In this document: one piece after another, positions 10,213-18,760 of the stretch
Position numbering within the stretch: position 1 is the first letter of the stretch
How the letters are laid out: the number at the start of each line of letters is the position of its first letter
DNA from: Verrucomicrobiia bacterium
GTDB lineage: Bacteria; Verrucomicrobiota; Verrucomicrobiia; Limisphaerales; Fontisphaeraceae
Direction: 5' to 3'
Assembly (NCBI GenBank): GCA_026414565.1
Contig: JAOAIT010000048.1
Location: 25,312 to 89,311 of the forward strand
Length of the DNA: 64,000 bases
Program-made: the position numbers and the translations under genes
Notes under the pieces: generated by a model
What the model saw: only the letters and a program-made list of their open reading frames with translations
Told to the model about the DNA's origin: nothing
Databases searched by the model: none

Positions 10213-11388
10213 ATGGGTCACGCGCTGCGTGAATGGATAGAACGGGTGGAGACCTACGTCCTGGAAGTCATCGTCGGAGAGCGACGAGGCGGGTGGACGC
10301 CGGTCTTGCGGGCGCTGTTGTATGTGCTGAGCCGGGTGTTTGGGGTGGTGGTGCGGCTGCGGCAGTGGCTGTACAATGTGCGGATATTGCGGGACACCAC
10401 GCTGGGGGTGCAGGTGATAGCGATCGGGAATCTGTCGGTGGGAGGGACGGGGAAGACGCCGGTGGTGGAGCGTTTTGCGCGGGAGCTGCGGGATTTGGGG
10501 CGGAATGTGGCGATTTTGTCGCGGGGCTACCGGTCACGGCCGCCGCCGCTGCGGGAGCGGCTGATCAACAAGGTGCTGCTGCGGGAGGATCAAACGCCGC
10601 CGCGCATTGTGTCGGACGGGAAGAATCTGCTGCTGGATTCGGAGACGGCGGGGGATGAGCCCTACATGCTGGCGTCGAACCTGCGGGATGTGGTGGTGCT
10701 GGTGGACAAGGACCGGGTGAAGGCGGGGCGGTTTGCGATTGAGAAGTTTGGGTGCGACACGCTGCTGCTGGATGACGGGTTTCAGTACTGGGAATTGCGG
10801 GGGCGGCGGCATGATGTGGTGCTGGTGGACTGCCAGCAGCCGTTTGGCAACGGGCATCTGCTGCCGCGGGGGACGCTGCGCGAGCCGCCGAGCCATCTGG
10901 CGCGGGCGAGCACGATTTTCATCACCAAGAGCGACGGGCGGACGGCGGAGCTGCGGGCGCGGATTGCCCGGTACAATCCGCATGCGCCGATTATTGAATG
11001 CGTGCATCATCCGCTTTATTTTGAGGATGTGTTCACGGGCGAGCGAGAGGGGCTGGAGTTGATCAAGGGCCGGAAGATTGCCGCGCTGAGCGGCATAGCG
11101 CAGCCGGAGAGTTTTGAGGCGGGGCTGGCCCGGCTGGGAGGGGTGCTGGTGTATGCGAAACGCTTTGCGGATCATCACCGGTTTACGCAGCAGGAGGTGC
11201 TGAACGTGATCAACCGGAGCAAGAAGCGGCAGGCGGAGATGATCCTCACGACACAGAAGGACGCGGTGCGTTTTCCGAAGCTGGACCGGCGGGATTTGCC
11301 GATTTATTTCATGCGGGTGGAGATCAAGATCATTGCGGGCGCCAAGGACTTCAACGATTACGTGCGCCGGATCTGTTTCCTGCGCTGA
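10213..11388 (+). CDS. lpxK: Tetraacyldisaccharide 4'-kinase
   Basis: LpxK phosphorylates the 4' position of the lipid A disaccharide at the inner membrane. The 391-residue protein has a hydrophobic N-terminal stretch (about 30-50) and the P-loop IGNLSVGGTGKTP (71-83). Downstream are the expected ILSRGYRSR and LLLDDGFQYWEL motifs, the latter a Walker-B-like region. I start at the ATG at 10213; an in-frame TTG six codons earlier is possible, and neither has a strong ribosome site. It is the first gene of a lipid A/core set: an lpxL-type gene starts 8 bases downstream and a heptosyltransferase gene follows. Confidence 0.94.
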   Translation: MGHALREWIERVETYVLEVIVGERRGGWTPVLRALLYVLSRVFGVVVRLRQWLYNVRILRDTTLGVQVIAIGNLSVGGTGKTPVVERFARELRDLGRNVAILSRGYRSRPPPLRERLINKVLLREDQTPPRIVSDGKNLLLDSETAGDEPYMLASNLRDVVVLVDKDRVKAGRFAIEKFGCDTLLLDDGFQYWELRGRRHDVVLVDCQQPFGNGHLLPRGTLREPPSHLARASTIFITKSDGRTAELRARIARYNPHAPIIECVHHPLYFEDVFTGEREGLELIKGRKIAALSGIAQPESFEAGLARLGGVLVYAKRFADHHRFTQQEVLNVINRSKKRQAEMILTTQKDAVRFPKLDRRDLPIYFMRVEIKIIAGAKDFNDYVRRICFLR

Positions 11389-11396
11389 AAGAGATT

Positions 11397-12314
11397 ATGG
11401 AATTTTTGTTATACTGGGTGGCGCGGGGCATGGTGGCTTTATTGCAGGCGCTGCCGCTGCGGTGGGTGGCGCGGCTGGGGCGTTTTTGCGGGGGACTGGT
11501 GTATGGCCTGGATGCGCGGCATCGGCGGATGGCGCGGCGGAATCTGGCGGCGGCGTTTCCCGAGCTTTCGGCGCGCGAGGTGCGGGCTTTGGCGCGCGAG
11601 AACTTCCAGCGGATTGGGGAGAACTTTGCCTGCGCCGTGAAGACGGCGGCGATGCCGGATGAGGCGCTGGCGGCGCATCTGGAATTTGGGGGGGTGGGTG
11701 AGCTGCCGGCGGTGTTGCAGCAGCAGCCGCGGTCGGTGGTGTTTGCGATTGGGCACTTTGGCAACTTTGAGTTGTACGCCCGCGCCCGGCGGCTGTTGCC
11801 GGGGTGGCAGATGGCCACGACTTACCGGGCGCTGCGGCAGCCGCGGTTGAATCAACTTTTGCAGGGGTTGCGGGAGCGGACGGGCTGCCTGTATTTTGAA
11901 CGGCGGACGGACGGGGAGCGGCTGCGGCGGCAGCTTCAGCAGGAGCGGTTGATTCTGGGATTGCTGAGTGATCAGCATGGGGGGCGGCGGGGTTTGCGGC
12001 TGCCGTTTTTTGGGCGGGAGGCCTCGACCAACCCGGCGCCGGCGATATTTGCGCTGCGATACCGGCTGCCGCTGTTCATGGGGTATTGTTTTCGGACGGG
12101 GCTGGGGCGGTGGCGGCTGGAGGTGGGGGAGCAGATACCGACGATGGTGGAGGGCCGGCCGCGGGCGGTGGCGGAGATCATGCGGGATGTGAATCGGGCG
12201 TTTGAGCAGGCGATTCGCCGGGATCCGGCCAACTGGTTCTGGGTGCACAATCGTTGGAAAACGCCGGGACGGGCGCCGGCGCCCTCCCCTGCCCTTGTCC
12301 CAGCCAAGGAGTAA
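11397..12314 (+). CDS. Lipid A late acyltransferase (LpxL/HtrB family)
   Basis: The 305-residue protein belongs to the lysophospholipid/lipid A acyltransferase family, which moves an acyl chain from acyl-ACP to Kdo2-lipid IVA. The catalytic HX4(D/E) motif is in IGHFGNFE. DQHGGRRGLRLPFFG and WFWVHNRWKT are the other conserved blocks. An N-terminal hydrophobic helix (about 1-25) anchors it to the inner membrane. Its position between lpxK and a heptosyltransferase fits lipid A maturation. The last 20 or so residues are Ala/Pro-rich and are encoded in part by a copy of the TCCCCTGCCC motif. Which acyl position it modifies cannot be told. Confidence 0.9.
   Translation: MEFLLYWVARGMVALLQALPLRWVARLGRFCGGLVYGLDARHRRMARRNLAAAFPELSAREVRALARENFQRIGENFACAVKTAAMPDEALAAHLEFGGVGELPAVLQQQPRSVVFAIGHFGNFELYARARRLLPGWQMATTYRALRQPRLNQLLQGLRERTGCLYFERRTDGERLRRQLQQERLILGLLSDQHGGRRGLRLPFFGREASTNPAPAIFALRYRLPLFMGYCFRTGLGRWRLEVGEQIPTMVEGRPRAVAEIMRDVNRAFEQAIRRDPANWFWVHNRWKTPGRAPAPSPALVPAKE
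12284..12300 (+). repeat. GC-rich dispersed element, short copy 3
   Basis: CTCCCCTGCCCTTGTCCC inside the 3' end of the acyltransferase gene. It is a partial copy: the core is intact but the following G-rich arm is missing. Confidence 0.35.
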
Positions 12315-12319
12315 GAGCC

Positions 12320-13435
12320 ATGCGGAAGCCGCCACTGCCCGAGATATTTCGCCAAGCCCGACACCTGCTGATTCGTGGGGTGAACTGGCTGGGGGATGCG
12401 GTGATGTCCACGCCGGCGGTGATGCGGCTGCGCGAATATTGCGCGGAGGCGCGCATCACCCTGCTGTGCCATGAGAAGCTGGGCGAGCTGTGGCAGGCGC
12501 ATCCGGCGGTGGATGAGGTGCTGACGTTCAGCAGCGAGGAGAGCGCGTGGAAAACGGGGCGGCGGCTGGCGCGGGAGCGGTTTGATGCGGCGGTTATTTT
12601 TCCCAACTCCCCCCGCTCCGCCCTGCAGGTGTGGCTGGGGCGGGTGCCGGTGCGAGTGGGGATGGCGGCCCCGTGGCGCCGATGGCTTTTGACCCACGCG
12701 GTGCCGCCGCGCGCGGGGCATGTGCGGATGCGGAAGCGGACGCCGGAGGAGATACAAGGGTTGTTGGCGGGGAGCCTGCGGGCGGAAGCGCCGCCGCCGC
12801 GGGAGGCGCATCACCTGTATCATTATCTGCATATCGTGGGGGCGGTGGGCGCCCGCACCGAGCCGCTGGCGCCGCAGATTGCCGTGGCGCCGGATTGCGC
12901 CGAGCGCATTCGGGCGCGGCTGGCCGGCGTGTCGGGCCCGGTGGTGGCGTTATGTCCGGGGGCGGAGTATGGGCCGGCCAAGCGTTGGCCGCGGGAAAAC
13001 TTCATTGAACTGGCGAAGGAGCTGCAGCGCCAGTGGCAGGCGGAAATTCTTTTGGTGGGCGGTCATCATGATGCCCAGGTGACCGGCCAGATTGCGCGGG
13101 CCGTGGGGGGGCGTATCCGGGACTGGGCGGGGCAGACCTCGCTGGGCGAGCTGGCGGCGGTGTTGGGAGCGTGCCGGGTGGTGATTGCCAATGACAGCGG
13201 GCCGATGCATCTGGCGGCGGCGGTGGGGACGCCGGTGGTGGCCCTGTTTGGCAGCACGTCGCCGCATTTGACGGCGCCCGGGCTGCCGGGGGAGAAGCGG
13301 CATGCGATCTTGTATCAAAAAGTTCCGTGCTCGCCGTGTTTTTTGCGGGAGTGTCCGGTGGGTTATCGGTGTTTGAAAAATCTCCGCGTGGCGGAGGTGC
13401 TGGAGGCGGCGGCGGCTTATTTGAGAACGGAATGA
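12320..13435 (+). CDS. waaF: Lipopolysaccharide heptosyltransferase (GT9, WaaF-like)
   Basis: A 371-residue family-9 glycosyltransferase that should add ADP-heptose to the LPS inner core. The N-terminal motif RGVNWLGDAVMSTPA is the WaaF signature. The second domain carries LCPGAEYGPAKRWP and IANDSGPMHLAAAVGTP, the nucleotide-sugar site. The start is settled by AGGAG at 12307-12311, eight bases before the ATG and overlapping the stop of the preceding gene. A longer in-frame start upstream would overlap the acyltransferase gene and is rejected. Third gene of the lpxK-lpxL-waaF run. Its stop codon sits in a palindrome shared with the convergent nadA stop. Confidence 0.92.
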   Translation: MRKPPLPEIFRQARHLLIRGVNWLGDAVMSTPAVMRLREYCAEARITLLCHEKLGELWQAHPAVDEVLTFSSEESAWKTGRRLARERFDAAVIFPNSPRSALQVWLGRVPVRVGMAAPWRRWLLTHAVPPRAGHVRMRKRTPEEIQGLLAGSLRAEAPPPREAHHLYHYLHIVGAVGARTEPLAPQIAVAPDCAERIRARLAGVSGPVVALCPGAEYGPAKRWPRENFIELAKELQRQWQAEILLVGGHHDAQVTGQIARAVGGRIRDWAGQTSLGELAAVLGACRVVIANDSGPMHLAAAVGTPVVALFGSTSPHLTAPGLPGEKRHAILYQKVPCSPCFLRECPVGYRCLKNLRVAEVLEAAAAYLRTE

Positions 13436-13458
13436 CCCGGCGGCGGGAGAACGGGTCA
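13433..13458. other. Palindrome spanning both convergent stop codons
   Basis: TGACCCG at 13433-13439 pairs with CGGGTCA at 13452-13458. The two arms contain the stop codons of waaF (plus) and nadA (minus). There is no T-run on either side, so it would be at best a weak bidirectional terminator or mRNA 3'-end hairpin. Confidence 0.4.
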
Positions 13459-14469
13459 GGGCAATTGCTGGAGGAGGCCGGAGGAGACCTGCAACATGCG
13501 CTCGATGGGGAGGCGGGCGCGCTGGAGGATGTCCGGGCTTAGTTCCACCCGCGGCTCGAGCTGGAGCATGCAATCGAGGAGTTTCTCCAGGGTGTTAAGT
13601 TTCATGTATTTGCAATTATTGCAGGCGCAACGCTCGGTGGGGGCGGCGACGAAGATTTTATCGGGACATTCCTTCTGCAGGCGATGGATCATGCCCGGCT
13701 CGGTGGCCACGATGAGGCAACGGGCCGGGGATTGTTTGCAATAGGCCACCATTTTTTCGGTGGAGCAGACTTCGTCGGCGAGCATGCGGACCGAGCGGGG
13801 GCATTCGGGATGGGCCACGATGGGGGCGTCGGGATATTGCTGGCGGATGCGGACGAGGGCGGCGTGGGTCCATTCGACATGCACATAGCAGTTGCCCTTC
13901 CAGAGGGTCATGGGGCGGCCGGTTTTTTCCATGACCCAAGCGCCGAGGTTTTCATCGGGGACGAAGAGGAGGTCGCGTTGGGGCGGACAGGCGCGGACGA
14001 TTTGCTCGGCGTTGCCGCTGGTGCAGATGACATCGCTGAGGGCCTTCACGGCGGCGCTGCAGTTGATGTAGGAGACGGTGTAGAAATTGGGGTTGGTGGC
14101 CTGCAGGGCCTGCAATTTGTCCGCGGGGCAGCTTTCCTCCAGGGAGCAGCCGGCCTCGCGGTCGGGCAGAATGACGAGCTTGCCGGGGTTGAGGATTTTG
14201 GCGGTCTCGGCCATGAAATGGACGCCGCAGAAGACGATGACCTCGGCGCTGGTGCGGGCGGCCTGTTGGGACAAGCCGAGGGAGTCGCCGACAAAATCGG
14301 CGATGTCCTGGATTTCCGGCACCTGGTAATTATGGGCCAGGATGACGGCGTTGAGCCGGCGCTTGAGCGCGAGGATCTCGCGGGACAAGGCATCCAGGCG
14401 GGCCGGGGGCGGCGGGGCACAGGTTCGCACGCGCAGTTCCGGCGGCGTGATGGTGATCGCGTCACTCAT
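13456..14469 (-). CDS. nadA: Quinolinate synthase
   Basis: NadA condenses iminoaspartate with dihydroxyacetone phosphate to quinolinate in NAD synthesis, using a [4Fe-4S] cluster. From the ATG at 14469 the protein has 337 residues. Expected cluster ligands are C108 (REAGCSLEE), C223 (VAHPECPRS) and C286 (NNCKYMKLNTLEKL). ILAHNYQ and CGVHFMAETAKIL are further family marks. The frame stays open far upstream but there it overlaps the cobalamin adenosyltransferase gene on the other strand, so the start at MSDAITITPPE is chosen. No nadB or nadC is nearby. It is divergent from the adenosyltransferase gene. Confidence 0.95.
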   Translation of the reverse strand: MSDAITITPPELRVRTCAPPPPARLDALSREILALKRRLNAVILAHNYQVPEIQDIADFVGDSLGLSQQAARTSAEVIVFCGVHFMAETAKILNPGKLVILPDREAGCSLEESCPADKLQALQATNPNFYTVSYINCSAAVKALSDVICTSGNAEQIVRACPPQRDLLFVPDENLGAWVMEKTGRPMTLWKGNCYVHVEWTHAALVRIRQQYPDAPIVAHPECPRSVRMLADEVCSTEKMVAYCKQSPARCLIVATEPGMIHRLQKECPDKIFVAAPTERCACNNCKYMKLNTLEKLLDCMLQLEPRVELSPDILQRARLPIERMLQVSSGLLQQLP

Positions 14470-14577
14470 TACTGGAAGCCTATCCCTCCGGCCGGCGATC
14501 GTCAACCGGCCGGGCTGGGGGGTTGGGGCGCGATGAAAGCTTGGCAGGGGGCAAAAACGGGCGCATCTTTGCGGCGC

Positions 14578-15138
14578 ATGAGCGTGGTGACCAAGACCGG
14601 CGACGGCGGGCAGACGGGGCTGATGTACAATCGGCGTGTGCCGAAAAACCATCCCCGGGTGGAGGCTTATGGGAGCGTGGATGAGTTGAATGCGGCGCTG
14701 GGGCTGGCGCGGGCGAGCGCGACGGAGGAGTATGCGAGGGCGGTGCTGCTGGGGGTGCAGAAGGATTTGGTGACGCTGATGGGGGAGCTGGCCACGCTGC
14801 CGGAGGATTTGGAGCGTTACACGCGGGAGGGGTATCCGCGGGTGACGCCCGAATTGACGGCGCGGCTGGAGCAGTGGATCAAGGAGATCGAGGGGGAAAA
14901 AATTTCGTTCAAAGGGTGGGCGACGCCGGGGGCCACGGTGCATGCGGCGGCGCTGGATCTGGGGCGGACGGTGTGCCGCCGGGCGGAGCGGCGGGTGTGT
15001 GATTTGGTGGAGCAGGGGCAGCTTCAGAACACGGAAATCATCATTTTTCTCAACCGTCTGAGTGATTTGCTGTGGCTGCTGGCGCGGCGGGATGAGACGC
15101 GGAGCGGAGGGGGCCGTCCGCCGGTCGGGGGTGGATGA
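14578..15138 (+). CDS. Cob(I)alamin adenosyltransferase, PduO type
   Basis: A 186-residue PduO-type ATP:cob(I)alamin adenosyltransferase that makes adenosylcobalamin. The ATP-binding N-terminus VTKTGDGGQTGLMYNRR (4-20), YGSVDELNAALG (31-42) and the C-terminal FLNRLSDLLWLLAR are diagnostic. Start at the ATG at 14578; an in-frame ATG at 14533 would add 15 residues with no family resemblance. No B12 riboswitch is visible upstream. The organism therefore uses cobalamin, consistent with the RACo-like corrinoid activator at 23 kb. A hairpin-rich RNA candidate begins just after its stop on the opposite strand. Confidence 0.93.
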   Translation: MSVVTKTGDGGQTGLMYNRRVPKNHPRVEAYGSVDELNAALGLARASATEEYARAVLLGVQKDLVTLMGELATLPEDLERYTREGYPRVTPELTARLEQWIKEIEGEKISFKGWATPGATVHAAALDLGRTVCRRAERRVCDLVEQGQLQNTEIIIFLNRLSDLLWLLARRDETRSGGGRPPVGGG

Positions 15139-15325
15139 AAAGAACAGCGGGCACTGTGTTTTCAGTGCCCGCTGCAACCCAAACAACCAAACGCCTCCTT
15201 TGGACTTGCGTCCAATGCAGGTGCTCCGGTTTGCCGGAGGGTGACTGTTGATGATATGGTGGGACTCACGCAACAGTCTCCACAGCTTTGGACGAAGCGA
15301 GGCGGGGGTTTGTTCAACAAAACTG
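15135..15325 (-). ncRNA. Unidentified structured RNA candidate with terminator
   Basis: No protein frame fits this gap, yet it is packed with perfect helices. On the minus strand, 5' to 3': an outer stem GAGGCG (15299-15304) with CGCCTC (15192-15197); a hairpin 15285-15298; an 8-bp stem (15271-15278 with 15243-15250) holding a smaller hairpin; CTCCGG-loop-CCGGAG (15224-15239); and TTGGAC-GCAA-GTCCAA (15200-15215) closed by a GNRA loop. It ends in a 12-bp terminator hairpin (15145-15174) followed by TTCTTTT. The GNRA loop and the T-run both support the minus strand. The loop of the first hairpin contains CGTCCAA, which could also pair with TTGGACG of the last one, so two folds are possible. 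I could not match it to 6S, SRP, tmRNA or a known riboswitch. Confidence 0.55.
15145..15174 (-). terminator. Strong intrinsic terminator of the RNA candidate
   Basis: A perfect 12-bp stem, CAGCGGGCACTG with CAGTGCCCGCTG, and a six-base loop. On the minus strand it is followed by TTCTTTT. The plus-strand side is followed by CAACCC, so it should not terminate the adenosyltransferase transcript well. Confidence 0.7.
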
Positions 15326-15459
15326 CGAAAATAAATGGGGGACAAGCCGGCCGGGGGGCCGGTGGATGGCCAAGTTGTTGGGGGATGGGAAGTTACAGCG
15401 GCTGCAAGCCCGTGGCACGTCGGCGAGACGGGCGCCGCAAGGGGAAGGGCGGCGGTGGT

Positions 15460-16179
15460 TCAGCCCCATTTTTCCACTTTCATCTGGCGCTTGTCGGCTT
15501 TGAGTTCATTGAGGACGAGCGATTTCAGAGCGTCCACCATTTCGTTGGAGCCGCAGGCATAGAAGATGGTATTGGGCAGGTCGGTGATTTGCTCCTGAAT
15601 CCAGTCGAGGGTGATGCGCCCGCGGCGACCGCTCCAGGAGGGATCGCCCTCGGGCACGCGGGTGCAGGTGACCAGGAAACGGAAGTGAGGGTAAGCGGCG
15701 GCGAGGGCTTCAAAGTCCTTTTTGAAGATGATTTCGTCGGGCGTTTTGACGCTGTAGAGGACGGTGATGCGGGTGGTCAGGTGGCGGAGCCAGGCTTCGC
15801 GGACGAAACCGCGAAAGGGGGTGACGCCGGAGCCGCCGGCCATGCAGAGGAGGTGTTTATCGGGCTCGTACACCGGGAGGAAAACGCCGGTGGGCGGGAG
15901 GACCATGAGGCGGTTGCCGACCTCGGCCCAGTCCACGAGGCGGGTGCCCATTTTGCCCTCGCGCTTGACGGTGACCTCGTAAAAGCCGCGGTCGAGGGCG
16001 CAGGAGGAGAGGCTGTATGCCCGTTTGTAGTTGGGTGTATCGGGCCAGTGGAGGGTGATGAACTGGCCCGTTTTGAAGTCCACGTCGTAGCCCTCCGGCC
16101 ATTTCAAGCGGACGGATTTGACTTCAGGGGTTTCCTGCGTCACGGCCTCGACCACCATTTCGACAGCTTCACGCGCCAT
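15460..16179 (-). CDS. Ferredoxin/flavodoxin-NADP reductase-like flavoprotein
   Basis: A 239-residue protein of the ferredoxin-NADP+ reductase superfamily with an FAD domain then an NAD(P) domain. RAYSLSS (about 53-59) binds FAD, GGSGVTPFRGFVREA is the pyrophosphate-binding loop of the nucleotide domain, and FYACGSNEMVDAL is the C-terminal conserved block. There is no iron-sulfur domain, so it must pass electrons between NAD(P)H and a separate carrier. The C-terminus ends in KWG, an aromatic near the end as in many FNRs. The partner is not encoded nearby. It lies downstream of glgB on the same strand, 74 bases after that stop. Confidence 0.85.
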   Translation of the reverse strand: MAREAVEMVVEAVTQETPEVKSVRLKWPEGYDVDFKTGQFITLHWPDTPNYKRAYSLSSCALDRGFYEVTVKREGKMGTRLVDWAEVGNRLMVLPPTGVFLPVYEPDKHLLCMAGGSGVTPFRGFVREAWLRHLTTRITVLYSVKTPDEIIFKKDFEALAAAYPHFRFLVTCTRVPEGDPSWSGRRGRITLDWIQEQITDLPNTIFYACGSNEMVDALKSLVLNELKADKRQMKVEKWG

Positions 16180-16252
16180 AGTTAAGCGGGTAATCTAGCG
16201 CAGGTTGTGGCCGCCGCAAAAAAACAGCCGGCGCGGCGGCTGGGGGTGGTGT

Positions 16253-18454
16253 CTAAACCGGGGGGCTTTTGAACACGACCACGGAGAGCGGGGGCAGCAG
16301 GATGGCGGCGGAAAAGGGCTGGTGATGCACGCAATAAGGCTCGGCCTGGACGCCGCCGAGGTTGCCCTGGTTGGAGCCGCCGTAGATGGCGGAGTCGCTG
16401 TTCAGGACCTCCTGCCAGAAGCCGGGGCGGGTCAAGCCGACGCGGGAATGGTCGCGGGGCACGGGGGTGAGATTGAGGATCACCAACAACTGGGTGGCGC
16501 CGTCAGGGGTTTGGCGCATGAAGGAGAGGACGCTGTGCTCGGCGTCGTTGCAGTCCACCCAGAAGAAACCTTCGCGGTCGTAGTCGCCCTGCCAGAGGGC
16601 CGGTTCCTGGCGGTAGAGTTGATTGAGGTCCTGGACGAAGCGCTGGACGCCGCGGTGATAGGGGCCTTCGTCGAGGAGCCACCATTGGAGGCCGCTGTTT
16701 TCATTCCATTCGCCGCTCTGGCCGAATTCGCCGCCCATGAAGAGCAATTTTTTGCCGGGGAAGAGCCATTGATAGGCGAGCAAGGCGCGGAGGTTGGCGA
16801 AGCGCTGCCAGTCGTCGCCGGGCATGCGCCCGAGGAGGGAGCGTTTGCCATGGACCACTTCATCATGGGAGAGGGGCAGGATGAAGTTTTCGGAGTAGTG
16901 GTAAATCATGGCAAACGTGAGGTCGTTGTGGTGGTATTTGCGGTAGATGGGATCGCGTTTGAAGTAGTTGAGCGTGTCGTGCATCCAGCCCATGTTCCAC
17001 TTGAAGGAGAAGCCGAGGCCGCCGAGGTAATCGGGGCGGGTGACCTGGGGCCAGGCGGTGGACTCCTCGGCGATGGTCACGACGCCGGGATGCTCGGTGT
17101 GGACGAGGTGATTGAAGTGCCGCAAGAACTCGACGGCTTCGAGGTTTTCGTTGCCGCCGTAAGGATTGGGCACCCATTCGCCGGGTTTGCGGGAGTAGTC
17201 GAGGTAGAGCATGGAGGCGACGGCGTCCACGCGGAGGCCGTCAATGTGGAAGCGGTCACACCAGAAGAGGGCGTTGGCGGCGAGGAAATTGCGGACCTCG
17301 TGGCGGCTGTAATTGAAGATGAGCGTGCCCCAGTCGGCATGGGCGCCCTTGCGGGGGTCTTCATGCTCGTAGAGGGCGGTGCCGTCAAAGCGGGCCAGGG
17401 CCCATTCGTCGCGCGGGAAATGGGCGGGCACCCAGTCCACCAGTACGCCGATGCCGGCCTCGTGGAGGGCGTTGACGAGGTACTGGAAATCGTCGGGGGT
17501 GCCGTAGCGGCTGGTGGGGGCATAAAAACCGGTGACCTGATAGCCCCAGGAGGGATAGTAGGCATGCTCGCTGACGGGCAGAAACTCGACGTGGGTGAAG
17601 CCCATCTGGCGCACGTAGTCAATGAGCGGGCCGGCGAGCTCGCGGTAGCCGAAGGATTCGGCGATGCTTTTTTTGCGCCAGGAGCCCAGGTGCACTTCAT
17701 AGATGCTCATGGGCGACTTGAAGGGATTGGCTTCGCGGCGGTGTTTGAGCCAGGCGTCGTCGGACCAGGCAAAGCGGCGGTTGTTCCAGACGATGGAGGC
17801 ATTTTTGGGGGCGACTTCGAAGAAGAATCCGTAGGGATCGGCGCGGAGGCGGACGTTGCCGTGGACATCGCGGATTTCAAACTTGTAATGGGCGCCTTCG
17901 CCGACGCCGGGGATGAAGATTTCCCAGACGCCGGAAAGGCCCATGAGGCGCATGGGATGAAAGCGGCCGTCCCAGCCGTTAAAATCGCCGACGACGCTGA
18001 CGCGGGCGGCGTTGGGCGCCCAGACGGCGAAGGATGTGCCGGAGACGCCGTCGAAGGTCTTCAGTTGGGCGCCCAGCTTGTCGTAAATGCGGCGCTCGTT
18101 GCCTTGATTGAACAGGTACAGGTCTGCCTCGCCCAAGGAGGGGAGAAAGGAATAGGGATCGCGGGTGATGCGGGTGCGCCCCTGGCGATCGGTGATGAGC
18201 AGATCGTAGGCGTACACCTGCCGGGTCTGGGTGGTCAAGCCCTCGAAGATGCCGGCGGGATGAATGAGTTTTAATTCGAATGAGGGTTTGGAGGGTTCGT
18301 GCACGGGCCGCAGCTCGACTTTGGCGGCATCCGGGATCATGGCGCGGGCCACCACCCCCAGGCCGTCCCCCAGGGGATGCATCCCCAACAATTGATGCGG
18401 ATTGGGATGCTGCAGTTGAACCAGACTTAACAGCTCGGCCTCGGTCAGAATCAT
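16253..18454 (-). CDS. glgB: 1,4-alpha-glucan branching enzyme
   Basis: GlgB cuts alpha-1,4 glucan and rejoins it as alpha-1,6 branches in glycogen synthesis. From the ATG at 18454 the protein has 733 residues, the full family length. It has an extra N-terminal carbohydrate-binding module, a CBM48 domain (SFAVWAPNAARVSVVGDFNG), then a GH13 barrel. The nucleophile Asp is in GLRVDAVASMLYLDYSR, the acid Glu in IAEESTAWP, and SHDEVVHGK is the conserved transition-state loop. An in-frame TTG seven codons earlier is less likely. No other glycogen genes are present in the window. Confidence 0.96.
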   Translation of the reverse strand: MILTEAELLSLVQLQHPNPHQLLGMHPLGDGLGVVARAMIPDAAKVELRPVHEPSKPSFELKLIHPAGIFEGLTTQTRQVYAYDLLITDRQGRTRITRDPYSFLPSLGEADLYLFNQGNERRIYDKLGAQLKTFDGVSGTSFAVWAPNAARVSVVGDFNGWDGRFHPMRLMGLSGVWEIFIPGVGEGAHYKFEIRDVHGNVRLRADPYGFFFEVAPKNASIVWNNRRFAWSDDAWLKHRREANPFKSPMSIYEVHLGSWRKKSIAESFGYRELAGPLIDYVRQMGFTHVEFLPVSEHAYYPSWGYQVTGFYAPTSRYGTPDDFQYLVNALHEAGIGVLVDWVPAHFPRDEWALARFDGTALYEHEDPRKGAHADWGTLIFNYSRHEVRNFLAANALFWCDRFHIDGLRVDAVASMLYLDYSRKPGEWVPNPYGGNENLEAVEFLRHFNHLVHTEHPGVVTIAEESTAWPQVTRPDYLGGLGFSFKWNMGWMHDTLNYFKRDPIYRKYHHNDLTFAMIYHYSENFILPLSHDEVVHGKRSLLGRMPGDDWQRFANLRALLAYQWLFPGKKLLFMGGEFGQSGEWNENSGLQWWLLDEGPYHRGVQRFVQDLNQLYRQEPALWQGDYDREGFFWVDCNDAEHSVLSFMRQTPDGATQLLVILNLTPVPRDHSRVGLTRPGFWQEVLNSDSAIYGGSNQGNLGGVQAEPYCVHHQPFSAAILLPPLSVVVFKSPPV

Positions 18455-18686
18455 AGCTTCGGCATTATGCCCCAACCGGCGGGCGGGAGCAGTAAAAAAT
18501 TGCGTGGATTCCGGCGGAGCGGCGGGGGCAGGCAGGATTCGCGCCAGATACTTATCGGGCTGGAGAGGATTCCGGCAGGGGCTGGGGGGAGTGGGATGTG
18601 GGATAAAACAAATGACGGGAGGGGGCCTGGCGCAGAGCCGGGAGGGGCAGCCGAGGGAGGAGCAATGGCGTGGGGAAAATTGAGCA
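18455..18686. other. Divergent glgB-nrdR gap without a recognised gene
   Basis: The spacer between the divergent glgB and nrdR starts is about 306 bases. It is G-rich on the plus strand and includes a run of purines near 18650. Short frames here have no family resemblance and I see no strong hairpin. The only feature I can propose is the nrdR promoter at its end. Confidence 0.4.
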
Positions 18687-18715
18687 TTGACACCGCTAGG
18701 GCTTGTGTATTTATT
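18687..18715 (+). promoter_or_regulatory. Candidate sigma-70-type promoter for nrdR
   Basis: A perfect -35 hexamer TTGACA at 18687-18692 is followed after 17 bases by TTTATT (18710-18715); TATTTA with a 15-base spacer is the other reading. It stands out as an AT-rich patch in a GC-rich gap, 45 bases before the nrdR ATG. Confidence 0.45.
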
Positions 18716-18760
18716 TGGCTTGTGGCACTACCTGTGGGGTTGGTTATTGATGGTTAATTT

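Noticed and set aside
15190..15240. Resemblance of GGCAAACC and GGACGCAA on the minus strand to the GEMM-I c-di-GMP riboswitch
   Set aside because: The downstream GCC needed for its helix and the tetraloop-receptor hairpin are missing, and two stronger local hairpins use the same bases.
14470..15345. Upstream extension of the nadA reading frame
   Set aside because: It would overlap the cobalamin adenosyltransferase and the RNA candidate, is Pro/Arg-rich, and has no similarity to quinolinate synthase.
16205..18274. Open frame of nearly 690 codons on the plus strand, opposite glgB
   Set aside because: Same cause: antisense of a complete branching-enzyme gene.
18467..18757. A 96-codon plus-strand frame before nrdR
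   Set aside because: It has no family resemblance, overlaps the candidate promoter and has ordinary spacer composition.
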